Origin: CAVXAE01 sp044225565
GTDB taxonomy: Bacteria > Pseudomonadota > Gammaproteobacteria > Steroidobacterales > Steroidobacteraceae
Reading direction: 5' to 3'
Length of the DNA: 40,625 bases
Assembly: GCA_044225565.1 (NCBI GenBank)
Contig: JBGAIL010000019.1
Location: 1-40,625 of the forward strand
In this document: positions 32,898-40,625 of the stretch, in pieces
Numbering within the stretch: the first letter of the stretch is position 1
Layout of the letters: the number at the start of each line of letters is the position of its first letter
Translations under genes and position numbers: made by a program
Notes under the pieces: generated by a model
Seen by the model: only the letters and a program-made list of their open reading frames with translations
What the model was told of the DNA's origin: nothing
Database searches by the model: none

Positions 32898-35851
32898 TGC
32901 AGCGCCATCGCCTTTCCGAAGGCCGCGACTTCGGGGCGGGTCACGGCATCGACCGCTCGAAGCCGCTGCGATTCCGGTTCAACGGCCGCGGATATCAGGG
33001 CTTCGCCGGAGACACGCTCGCCTCCGCGCTGCTGGCCAACGGCGTGCGGCTCACGTCGCGCAGCTTCAAATATCACCGCCCCCGCGGCATCTTCACCGCG
33101 GGCGCGGAAGAGCCGAACGCGCTCGTACAGCTCGGCACGGGCTCGCGCACGGAACCGAACCTCAAGGCTACCCAGGTGGAGCTCTTCGAAGGGCTCGAAG
33201 CACGGTCGGTGAACTGCTGGCCCTCGCCCTCGTTCGATCTGCGCGCACTGAACCAGCTCGGCGGCGCGCTGATGCCAGCGGGCTTCTACTACAAGACCTT
33301 CATGCGTCCGGACTGGCATCTGTTCGAAGGCGCGATCCGCCGCGCGGCCGGTCTCGGGGTCTCACCGGATTCGCCGGATCCAGACCGGTACGGCGTCGGG
33401 CACATGACTGCCGATGTTGTCGTGGTAGGCGCAGGACCCGCGGGCCTCGCGACTGCGCTCGCCGCCGCCACTGCATCGAGCAAATCGCGCGTACTACTCA
33501 TCGACGATCAGCCAATGCCGGGTGGCTCATCGCTCTGGCGCGTTCCGCTGCAGTCCGGAGCACGGCTGAAAGAGTGGGTGACGCGGACCGTCTCGCAACT
33601 TTCGGCATTCCCCACGTCACGACCCTCACGCGAACCACGGTGACGGGTTACTACGATCACGATGCGCTCGTCGCATTCGAACAGCGCGTGGGCGGTAGCG
33701 CACGCCAGAATCTGGCAGATCCGCGCCCGCCGCGTGGTGCTGGCCACGGGAGCCATCGAAAGACCATTGGTGTTCTCCGGCAACGACGTGCCCGGCGTCA
33801 TGCTGGCGGACGCGGCCCTGCAATATCTGGAAAGATACGGCGTGCGCTGCGGGGAGCACGTCGCGCTCTTCACGAACAACAGCAGCGCATATCGCGTCGC
33901 TCTCGCACTGAAGACGGCCGGAGCGCAAATCGTGGCGCTCGTGGACGCCTGTCCCGCTCCGAAGCATGCCTTGCACCGCGAGGCACAGGGAGCTGGCATC
34001 GAAGTCCTCGCCGGCAGCGTGGTCGAGAAAACGCACGGCGCGCGCGGGCTGAACGGCATCACCGTCTCCGGGCCCGCCGGACGCAGGCGCCTGAATTGCG
34101 ACCTGCTGTGCGTCTCCGGAGGCTGGTCGCCTGCCGTGCACCTGCATTCGCAGTCGGGTGGCACGGTGGATTTCGATGAGCGCAGCGGCATGTTCGTGCC
34201 GGGGCGAGCGGCGCAATCCACGGTATCGGTCGGCGCTGCGAAAGGCACACTGTCGTTCTCCGAGGCGTTGAGAGAGGCGGCGCTCGCGGGCCGGGAAGCT
34301 GCCGCAGGCATCGAGGCCGCGGCCAATGCGAGCCCCGGCGCCATCGATCCAATCCCCCTGCTCGATGAAGAGCCGGCATACGAATTCCACCCTCTATGGA
34401 GTCCAGCCGCCAAGGGCGGCAAGGCATTCGTCGATCTGGCGAGCGACGTCACCGCCGCGGACGTCGCGCTCGCCGCCCGCGAGAACTATGTTTCCGTCGA
34501 GCATCTCAAGCGCTACACGACGCTCGGCATGGGCGTGGACCAGGGCCGCACGTCGAACGTGAACGGCCTCGCCATCATGGGCGAGCTCACGAATCGCAAG
34601 CCGCAACAGGTCGGCACCACGCGTTTCCGCCCGCCCTATTCGCCCATCACGCTCGGCGCAATCGCAGGGCCGTCGGCCGGCGAGCTCTATCGGTTGTTGA
34701 AATATCTGCCTGCTCACGAATGGCACGTGGCGCACGGCGCCCTGTTCGAAGAGATGAGCGGCTGGCTGCGCCCCGTCGCCTATCCGAAGGCGGGCGAGAG
34801 CTGGGAGGCCGCCGCGGTGCGCGAGGCGAAAGCCGTGCGGGAGTCCGTGGGGCTCATCGAAGGCTCCTCGCTCGGCAAGATCGAAGTCATCGGCCCGGAC
34901 GCCGCGAGATTCCTCGACCGGATCTACGTCGAGACGGCCTCCAGCCTGGCGGTGGGACGTACGCGCTACGGCTTGATGCTGAACGAGAACGGCATCGTCA
35001 TCGACGACGGCGTCTTCGCGCGCCTTGCCCAGGATCACTACCTGGTGCACACCACCAGCGCGGGCGCGGACCGCATCTACGAGTGGCTGGAGTCGTGGCT
35101 GCAATGCGATTTCCCGGACCTGGACGTCGTACTGGTTCCCGTGACCACTCAATGGGCGACGCTCACCGTGAGTGGCCCACGCGCGCGCGACGTCGTGAGC
35201 CGGCTTCGCTCGAGCATCGATTGGGCTCCGGCGACCTTCCCGCACATGTCGGTATGCGAAGGCGGGATCGAAGGCGTGCGCGCACGTGTGTGCCGCATCA
35301 GCTTCACGGGCGAGCTCTCATACGAGATCAACGTCCCGGCGAAGCGAGCACCCGAGGTCATCGATCGGCTGTGGCGGGCCGGGCAGGAATTTTCCATGAC
35401 GCCCTACGGCGTCGAGGCGCTGATGACGCTGCGCGCCGAGAAGGGTTATCTGCACATCGGCGTGGATTCGGATGGCACCACGCTGCCCATGGATCTGGGC
35501 CGCGCCACGGCCATCGCACGCAAGGCATCGGACTTCGCAGGCCGCCGCTCGCTCACGCGCTCCGGCTCGGTCGCGCCGGGACGCCTGCAGCTGGTAGGCC
35601 TGAGCTCCGAGGAGCTGCTGCCGCCGGGCGCGCAACTCATCAAGGGCTCACCACCCTGCCCCAGCGACGGCCACGTGACCACGAGCGTGCTCAGCCCCAA
35701 TCTGGGAAAGCCCATCGCCATGGCCCTGGTGCGCGACGGGCTCAAGCGCATGGGCGAGAGCGTCACTGCGTTCCACATGGGCCGCCGCCTTCCCGCGAAG
35801 ATCGTCCCGCCCGTGTTCTTCGATCCGCAAGGGGAACGACTCCATGCATGA
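32897..35851 (+). pseudogene. soxA: Sarcosine oxidase, alpha subunit, broken by a compensating frameshift pair
   Basis: SoxA (about 984 aa) binds NAD and folate and channels formaldehyde to tetrahydrofolate. From ATG 32897 the frame reads the N-terminal beta-grasp domain (PLRFRFNGRGYQGFAGDTLA, SFKYHRPRGIFTAGAEEPNA), then a Rossmann fold (DVVVVGAGPAGLATALAAAT). Near 33605 it shifts: the family sequence VTTLTRTTVTGYYDHDALVA lies in another frame, and near 33700 it returns (RIWQIRARRVVLATGAIERP). The original frame meets a stop at 33641-33643. The rest is clean through the aminomethyltransferase-like domain (GLIEGSSLGKIEVIGPDAAR, FTGELSYEINVPA). Two nearby compensating shifts with conserved protein between them suggest sequencing error. 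It overlaps soxG by 8 nt. Confidence 0.9.
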
Positions 35852-36407
35852 GCTGGCCGCCATTCCCTTCCGCCGCTCCCTCGATATCGACTGGGGCGGG
35901 CTCGGCAATGCCTCGCTGCGCCTCGCGGCCGACGACGGGCTGAGCGCGATGCTGCTGAAGGGCGGCCGGTTCTGCGAGTTCGAGTCCTTCGTCGCCCGCG
36001 AGCTGCTGCCCACCGCGCCGGAGCCCGCGCGCGTGCACAGGCAAGGCGACGTCACCTGGCTTTGGCAAGGACCGCGCGAATGGCTGCTCGTGAGCGAGTC
36101 CCTGGATGGCCGGGCTCTCGCCGAACGCTACGCCGCGAAGATCGGCTCGCTCACGGCAGCGGCCATCGACGTGTCGGACCGGTTGCTGGTACTGGAGTTG
36201 TCCGGCCCGGAAGCATTGGCCCTGGTCACGAAGGGCACGTCACTGGACCCTGCTTTGCTTTCACCGGGCGCCTGCTGCCGCACGCGCTTCGCGGGGCTGC
36301 ACGCCACGCTGTTCAGGCCCGCAGATGCGCCAACTTACGGCCTCATCGTGGACCGGGCGACGCGCGTGCATCTGCACGCATGGCTGAGGAAAGTGCTCGG
36401 CGCTTAG
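35844..36407 (+). CDS. soxG: Sarcosine oxidase, gamma subunit
   Basis: The 187-residue protein shows the SoxG pattern: ALVTKGTSLDPALLSPGACC, RTRFAGLHATLFRPADAPTY, and an early WLWQGPREWLLVSES followed by AIDVSDRLLVLELSGPEAL. The gamma subunit completes the sarcosine oxidase heterotetramer, and its fold resembles the aminomethyltransferase (GcvT) domain. ATG 35844 overlaps the soxA stop (ATGCATGA). It is the last gene of the operon. About 120 nt follow before the next gene, with a weak hairpin. Confidence 0.93.
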   Translation: MHELAAIPFRRSLDIDWGGLGNASLRLAADDGLSAMLLKGGRFCEFESFVARELLPTAPEPARVHRQGDVTWLWQGPREWLLVSESLDGRALAERYAAKIGSLTAAAIDVSDRLLVLELSGPEALALVTKGTSLDPALLSPGACCRTRFAGLHATLFRPADAPTYGLIVDRATRVHLHAWLRKVLGA

Positions 36408-36413
36408 CGCATT

Positions 36414-36438
36414 GGCGCTGATATCCGCCTGATTTTCT
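36414..36438 (+). terminator. Weak terminator-like hairpin after soxG
   Basis: GGCG (around 36414) pairs with CGCC across an 8-nt loop, followed by TGATTTT. The stem is only four pairs long, so termination would be inefficient. It is the only T-rich hairpin I see between soxG and the PepSY-protein gene. Confidence 0.25.
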
Positions 36439-36529
36439 GCAACCGAGCCATTCTGCCGGCCCGCGGCGGACAGGCGGACGGGCCTCCTTTACACTCCGGC
36501 GCTCTTTTCAGCCGCCGGAGTGTCCGCGA

Positions 36530-37750
36530 GTGTCCGCCACCCTGTCCGAAAGATCTTCCACGCCTGCCCGCCGCCCTGGCTCCGCTCGCCTCCTCTGGCT
36601 CAAGATCCATCGCTGGCTGGGCCTCACGCTCGCCGCGTTCCTGGTGATGGCAGGGCTCACCGGCGCGATGCTGGCGTTCCGGGATCCCATCGATGCCAGC
36701 CTCAATCCACATCTGTTCCGCGTACAGCCGCAGGGCGCGAAGATCGCGCCGCTGGCGCTTCGCGAGCGCGCCGAGCAGCTGGTGCCGCAAGCGCGCATCG
36801 ATTCGGTGCGCCTCGACGACGGGCCGACGGACGCCGCGGTCTTCGATCTTTCGCCGCGCATCGATCCGGCCACTGGCGAGGACTATCCGCTCGAGGGCGA
36901 TCAGCTCTTCGTGGACCCCCATACCGGCGAGAAGCTCGGCATCCGCGACAACGCGACGCTCGCGCTCGACCGACAGCACCTGGTGGAGACGCTGTTCATG
37001 GTGCACCGGTATCTGCTGCTGGGTGAGACGGGCACGAAGATCCTGCTGGTGGTCGCCATCGCCTGGCTCGTGAGCACCGTCATCGGCTTCTATCTCACGT
37101 TCCCGCCGAAAGGCCGGCGCTTCTTCGCGGGATGGAAGCCTGCATGGCGCGTGCAATGGAGCGCGCCGCTCCCGCGCTTCAGCTTCGACCTGCACCGCGC
37201 TACGGGCCTGTGGTTGTGGATCATGCTCTTCGTCATCTCGTTCGGCGCCTTGCGCGTGACGCTGGGCGATCTCGATCTCTTCGACCCCATGCTGAAGAAG
37301 GTGGCGTCGTGGAAGGACGCGAGCGCAGAGCTCGCGCGCGCGGCGCAGAAGATCGAGGAGCCGAAGCTCAGCTGGGAGAACGCACTGGACCTGTCGCGCA
37401 AACTGATGCCGGCCGCGGCGCAGCGGGCGCAGCTCGATGTCTCGGGTGAGGCGTCCTTCGGCCTGAATCGCAGCCGTGGCATGTACGTCTACACGGTCCG
37501 CAGCTCCATGGATGTGTTCGACTCGGGCCAGACACAGCTCTACATCAGCGCGGTCGACGGCCGGGAGATCGCGCTGTCGCACCCGCAGATGGCCGGCGGA
37601 AATGCATTTTCCAACTGGACGGCGGCGCTGCACCGCGCACGCATCGGCGGGACGCCATACAAATCGCTGGTGACGTTGACCGGATTCGCCACCGCGGCCC
37701 TGGCCATCACCGGATTCATCGTGTGGTGGAAACGCCGGCGCCCCCGCTGA
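36530..37750 (+). CDS. PepSY-associated transmembrane protein (PiuB-like)
   Basis: The 406-residue inner-membrane protein has four membrane segments: KIHRWLGLTLAAFLVMAGLT near the N-terminus, ILLVVAIAWLVSTVIGFYLT, LHRATGLWLWIMLFVISFGA, and a C-terminal ATAALAITGFIVWWKRR. The KIHRWLGL start, a second heme-like FMVHRYLLLGETG segment, and periplasmic PepSY-type regions (QLFVDPHTGEKLGIRD, TQLYISAVDGREIALS) define the PepSY_TM family. Members are often linked to siderophore/TonB systems and may reduce ferric complexes in the periplasm; that is a family association only. Start is GTG 36530 with CGGAG upstream. It is separate from the sox operon. Confidence 0.88.
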   Translation: MSATLSERSSTPARRPGSARLLWLKIHRWLGLTLAAFLVMAGLTGAMLAFRDPIDASLNPHLFRVQPQGAKIAPLALRERAEQLVPQARIDSVRLDDGPTDAAVFDLSPRIDPATGEDYPLEGDQLFVDPHTGEKLGIRDNATLALDRQHLVETLFMVHRYLLLGETGTKILLVVAIAWLVSTVIGFYLTFPPKGRRFFAGWKPAWRVQWSAPLPRFSFDLHRATGLWLWIMLFVISFGALRVTLGDLDLFDPMLKKVASWKDASAELARAAQKIEEPKLSWENALDLSRKLMPAAAQRAQLDVSGEASFGLNRSRGMYVYTVRSSMDVFDSGQTQLYISAVDGREIALSHPQMAGGNAFSNWTAALHRARIGGTPYKSLVTLTGFATAALAITGFIVWWKRRRPR

Positions 37751-37787
37751 CCGCGAGGCACTTGCACTTGCGCGATGTCCGGCCCCG

Positions 37788-38651
37788 CTAGTTGTAATAG
37801 TCGCTGGGGCGGGTGCCGAAGGCGCGGCGGAACATCGCGGCGAACGAGCTCGGGTTCTTGTAGCCGATGTCGTAAGCCACGCGGGTGACGGACTGGCCGG
37901 TGTGCAGCCGCCACAGGGCCTCCAGCATGCGCACGTGCTGGCGCCATGCGGCGAAGCTCATTCCGGTCTCACGCTGGAAGAGGCGCGTGAGCGTGTGCCG
38001 CGTCATTCCAGCGGCAGCCGCCAGCTCTTCCAGGCTCGTCTCCAGCGCCGGCTCGTCGATGATGGCGCGGCAGATGCGGGCAAGCCGTGGGTCGTCCGGC
38101 AGCGGCGCGCTGTAAGGCAGCGCGCGCATTGCCAGGATCTCGTCGATGGCCAGGCTCATGATGCGGCCGTCCCGGCCGTTCATCTCGTAGTCCTCAGGCA
38201 GCTGCACGGCCTCATTGAGCAGCGAGTGCAACAGGCGGCTCACTTCGATGACGCAGCATTTGGCAGGCAGCGTAGGCACCGCAGCGGCGTCCACGAACAG
38301 CGTACGCAGCGAGACCGGAACGCGGCAGGCAACCTCGTGGCCCGTGCCGGCCGGCAACCACATGGCCCTGTGGGGAGGCACTACGAATTCCCCCTGGGCG
38401 GTGAGCACGGTCATGACACCGGTACAGCCGTACAGTAACTGCGCCCGCGGATGCCTGTGCTCGGGGTCGATGTAGCCAGCGGCATACTCGTAGGCGTATG
38501 CGTTCACGGGCCTCGGCCCGGGCTCTGTGCGTATCAAGATGCCGTTTCCCCCTGGCCCGGTTGCGACGATTGTTGCTCCGAACTCCGCAGCGGCCCAGGC
38601 CCGCTCCTGCAATGATGCGGTCTGCGGTACCCGACCCGCGCCGAAGCCCAT
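37788..38651 (-). CDS. AraC-family transcriptional regulator with cupin sensor domain
   Basis: The N-terminal half has an AraC-type cupin (IDPEHRHPRAQLLYGCTGVM, EFVVPPHRAMWLPAGTGHEV) and the C-terminal half two helix-turn-helix motifs (SLEELAAAAGMTRHTLTRLF and VTRVAYDIGYKNPSSFAAMF, ending RRAFGTRPSDYYN). It is divergent from the adjacent hydrolase gene and is likely to regulate it. The start is uncertain: ATG 38651 leaves only 11 nt between divergent start codons, whereas TTG 38537 (reading MIRTEPGPRPVN) has a GGGGGA site and would leave room for promoters. The shorter form would be 249 aa, normal for this subfamily. Confidence 0.9.
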   Translation of the reverse strand: MGFGAGRVPQTASLQERAWAAAEFGATIVATGPGGNGILIRTEPGPRPVNAYAYEYAAGYIDPEHRHPRAQLLYGCTGVMTVLTAQGEFVVPPHRAMWLPAGTGHEVACRVPVSLRTLFVDAAAVPTLPAKCCVIEVSRLLHSLLNEAVQLPEDYEMNGRDGRIMSLAIDEILAMRALPYSAPLPDDPRLARICRAIIDEPALETSLEELAAAAGMTRHTLTRLFQRETGMSFAAWRQHVRMLEALWRLHTGQSVTRVAYDIGYKNPSSFAAMFRRAFGTRPSDYYN

Positions 38652-38662
38652 GATACGCGACC

Positions 38663-39628
38663 ATGACTGAAGACCGGAAAAACGACGGCCTGGACCCTGA
38701 AATCCGCTCATTCGTGAAGAAGATGGGCGAGCTGTGGCGGGAGCATCCACCCCTCTCCAGCCTGCCCCTGCCCGAGCAGCGCCGGGTGGCGGAGAAGGTC
38801 CGCAGCTACTGGTCGAAGGGCGGCCCGGTCATGGCCCGCACCACCGAGAAAGCCGTCCCGACCGGTGACGGCAAGACCGTCCGCATCCGCCTGCTGGACC
38901 CCACCCCGCAGGGCCCCAAGCCCGCCCTGCTCTATCTGCACGGCGGCGGCTGGACCATTTTCAGCATCGACACCCACGACCGCATCATGCGCGAGTACGC
39001 GGCCCGCGCCGGCATGGTGGTGATCGGCATCGACTATTCGCTCTCCCCCGAGGCGAAATTCCCCCGCGCCCTGGATGAAACCGTGGCCGTGGTGCGATGG
39101 CTGCGCGAGAACGGCGCCGCCGTGGGCGTCGATCATCGCCGCATCGTCATCGGCGGCGATTCGGCGGGTGCCGCCATGACCATCGCCTCCTGCATGATGC
39201 TGCGGGACGCCGGAGAGCTCGGCACCGTCAAGGGCATGCTGCTCAACTACGGCGCCTTCGACGTCGCCTGCGACACGGAGTCCTACGGCAAGTACGGAAA
39301 AGGCGGTTACCTCTGGGACGAGGGCGAGATGGCCGCGTTCTGGAACAACTACCTGCGCGACGACGCCGACCGGCGCAACCCGCTCGCCGTGCCCATGCTG
39401 GCGGACGTCAGCGGCCTGCCGCCCGCCTTCCTCGCCACGCCGGACTGCGACGTCATGTACAGCGAAAGCGTCGTCATGGGCGAGAAGCTGCGGCGTGCCG
39501 GCGTACTGGCCCAGACGGCGGTGTATCCCGGCGCCACGCACAGCTTCCTGGAAGCCGTTTCCGTGGCCCGCGTGACCAACCGGGCTTACGACGAAGCCGC
39601 GCGCTGGCTCAAGGACATGGTGGCCTGA
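38663..39628 (+). CDS. Alpha/beta hydrolase, hormone-sensitive lipase family
   Basis: A 321-residue esterase-like protein. It has the oxyanion-hole motif YLHGGGWTIFS, the nucleophile elbow GGDSAGAAM (Ser), a likely acid residue in ATPDCDVMYSE, and the catalytic His in GATHSFLE. The RLLDPTPQGPKPALLYLHGG entry and DYSLSPEAKFPRALDE segment are typical of the HSL (family IV) esterases and lipases, which act on short-chain esters. No signal peptide is visible, so it is cytoplasmic. It is divergent from the AraC-type regulator, which probably controls it. Substrate unknown. Confidence 0.92.
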   Translation: MTEDRKNDGLDPEIRSFVKKMGELWREHPPLSSLPLPEQRRVAEKVRSYWSKGGPVMARTTEKAVPTGDGKTVRIRLLDPTPQGPKPALLYLHGGGWTIFSIDTHDRIMREYAARAGMVVIGIDYSLSPEAKFPRALDETVAVVRWLRENGAAVGVDHRRIVIGGDSAGAAMTIASCMMLRDAGELGTVKGMLLNYGAFDVACDTESYGKYGKGGYLWDEGEMAAFWNNYLRDDADRRNPLAVPMLADVSGLPPAFLATPDCDVMYSESVVMGEKLRRAGVLAQTAVYPGATHSFLEAVSVARVTNRAYDEAARWLKDMVA

Positions 39629-39661
39629 CCAGCTGGCCAGATCCGAGCCGCGTGGCGAACC

Positions 39662-39679
39662 CGATGGCACAAGCCATCG
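39662..39679. terminator. Hairpin between convergent hydrolase and amidohydrolase genes
   Basis: CGATGGC (39662-39668) and GCCATCG (39673-39679) pair with an ACAA tetraloop, 4 nt beyond the amidohydrolase stop and about 33 nt after the hydrolase stop. The position suits a bidirectional transcript end, though there is no T-run, so I call it terminator-like. Confidence 0.4.
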
Positions 39680-39682
39680 TCG

Positions 39683-40625
39683 CTACCGGCTCGGCTCACT
39701 GAACTCGACGCGGGCGATCTTCCCGCGCTCGATCGTGTAACGGGCCACCGTCTCGAACGACTTTCCGGCAGCACCGCTCACCCGCTCGCGATCCGTCACC
39801 ACATGGCCTGCGGTCGTACGCTCCACGATCTCGCAGTGGAGCCCTGGGGAATCACGGAACAGCCGCTCATAGGTCGTGCGCATCCTCGCCTTGCCGGCAT
39901 ACCGGAGCGCGCCGTCGGCTCCCCGAACCTGCACCGCATCGTCGTACGGCTCGAGGAAGGCCTCCAGATTTCGATGGTTGTACGCATTGACCTGCCGTTG
40001 CACCAACGCGGCCGGTGACGCGTCGATGAGCGAGGCAGGCTCGAGCACTTTCCCGTGGCGCACCACCTGCCGGACCTCGAGCACGTTGCCGAGATCCCTG
40101 ACGGGATCGCCGCCCAGCACGAGAAGATCCGCGCGCTTGCCACGCTCGATGCTGCCGAAATCACTTTCCTTTCCCAAGGCCTTCGCACCATTGATCGTCG
40201 AGGCCTGGAGAATCTCCCACGGGCCGAGGCCCGCCTCCCGCATGGCGACCAGCTCGTCGAAGTAGGCGCTGCCATGCGGCGTGCCGATGTTGCCGGCATC
40301 CGTGCCCGTGGCGATGAGCACACCCTGTCTCGCGAGGACTTTCAGATTCGAGCGGCGATGCGCCTCCCGCGCCAGCGACGCTGGATCATCGCCGCGCGTC
40401 GCATCGACGCGCGCCCCGCCGTCGAGATGCCAAAGATCCGTCAACGTGCCCAGCACGAACGGGTTCGCCAGCGCGAAATCGTGAGGGCTCGGCCGCAATC
40501 GCCGTGACAGCACTTCGTCGTACCGGCGGCTGACCAGCAAAGTGGGGATGTACGGGATACGACGCTGCGCCAACAGTTCTCCGAACTCCCTATCCACGGG
40601 TGAATCGTCCACGCCGTGCACCAGC
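39683..40625 (-). CDS. Amidohydrolase with C-terminal NTF2/SnoaL-like domain (partial, N-terminus outside window)
   Basis: The open frame runs off the right edge; the visible 314 codons cover the end of an amidohydrolase-superfamily enzyme and an extra domain. Amidohydrolase features are LARQGVLIATGTDAGNIGTP (the conserved Asp ligand/catalytic region), EILQASTINGAKALGKESDF and GKRADLLVLGGDPVRDLGNV, typical of imidazolonepropionase/prolidase-like members. After HGKVLEPASLIDAS, about 105 residues resemble a SnoaL/NTF2-like cone fold: VQRQVNAYNHRNLEAFLEPY, GKARMRTTYERLF, and ETVARYTIERGKIARVEFSE. The fusion is uncommon; the added domain may bind a small molecule or support dimerisation. A hairpin follows the stop. 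Confidence 0.85.
   Translation of the reverse strand, partial: LVHGVDDSPVDREFGELLAQRRIPYIPTLLVSRRYDEVLSRRLRPSPHDFALANPFVLGTLTDLWHLDGGARVDATRGDDPASLAREAHRRSNLKVLARQGVLIATGTDAGNIGTPHGSAYFDELVAMREAGLGPWEILQASTINGAKALGKESDFGSIERGKRADLLVLGGDPVRDLGNVLEVRQVVRHGKVLEPASLIDASPAALVQRQVNAYNHRNLEAFLEPYDDAVQVRGADGALRYAGKARMRTTYERLFRDSPGLHCEIVERTTAGHVVTDRERVSGAAGKSFETVARYTIERGKIARVEFSEPSR

Noticed and set aside
34396..35943. A 515-codon plus-strand frame inside soxA
   Set aside because: The sequence is low-complexity Arg/His/Gly and overlaps the conserved aminomethyltransferase-like domain of soxA in another frame.
36404..37633. A 409-codon minus-strand frame over the PepSY-protein gene
   Set aside because: It has no recognisable domain, is rich in Arg and His, and lies antisense to a clear four-helix membrane protein.
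1..40625. CRISPR arrays, insertion sequences or phage genes
   Set aside because: I saw no regularly spaced direct repeats, transposases, integrases or terminal inverted repeats with target duplications.

Overview
The window is GC-rich (about two thirds G+C), with strongly GC-biased third codon positions and dense bacterial gene packing. It carries a pcnB-folK-(dNK)-panB-panC cluster, two TonB-dependent receptors, a GumC-type exopolysaccharide operon with a CRP/Clp-like site, RcnB and DUF2937 proteins, and a tRNA-Glu with encoded CCA. Together these suggest a free-living, aerobic, peptide- and amino-acid-using gammaproteobacterium of the Xanthomonadales/Nevskiales/Steroidobacteraceae kind. The lineage is an inference from gene content, not a measured placement.

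Layout. 1-6.6 kb (minus): exopolysaccharide operon with GumC/Wzz chain-length protein, CpsD-like ATPase, UDP-GlcNAc 2-epimerase, Tat-exported putative glycosidase, methyltransferase and a MurJ/MviN flippase cut by the left edge; a perfect TGTGA-N6-TCACA site lies upstream. 6.8-10.6 kb (minus): di-heme oxidoreductase, small periplasmic protein and TonB receptor. 10.7-16.1 kb (minus): M24 peptidase-like protein, panC, panB, deoxynucleoside kinase, folK, pcnB. 16.1-21.7 kb: tRNA-Glu(CTC), methyltransferase, RcnB-like protein, two small ORFs, DUF2937, a two-component system and a lipoprotein-type intradiol dioxygenase. 21.7-36.4 kb: a minus-strand TonB receptor, Na+ symporter and M1-S9 fusion peptidase, divergent from a TetR regulator read in frame into soxB, then soxD, soxA and soxG. 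36.5-40.6 kb: PepSY membrane protein, AraC regulator, alpha/beta hydrolase, and an amidohydrolase fused to an NTF2/SnoaL-like domain (cut by the right edge).

The most interesting unit is 21.7-36.4 kb. An exported protein joins a complete M1 aminopeptidase to a complete DPP4-type S9 peptidase. Its start overlaps the stop of a neurotransmitter:sodium-type symporter, which follows a TonB receptor. Across a divergent promoter region is a heterotetrameric sarcosine oxidase operon, whose promoter holds a 12-bp palindrome between -35 and -10. I infer a peptide-scavenging route: outer-membrane uptake, complete digestion of peptides containing proline or N-methyl residues, Na+-driven amino-acid import, and oxidative demethylation of sarcosine.

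A caution for users: at least twenty apparent single-base frameshifts break genes whose protein sequence is otherwise conserved in alternating frames. They are densest at 10.0-14.2 kb and also occur in soxA and at the end of the fusion peptidase. Several are homopolymer length changes and many compensate each other, so sequencing or assembly error is more likely than gene decay.
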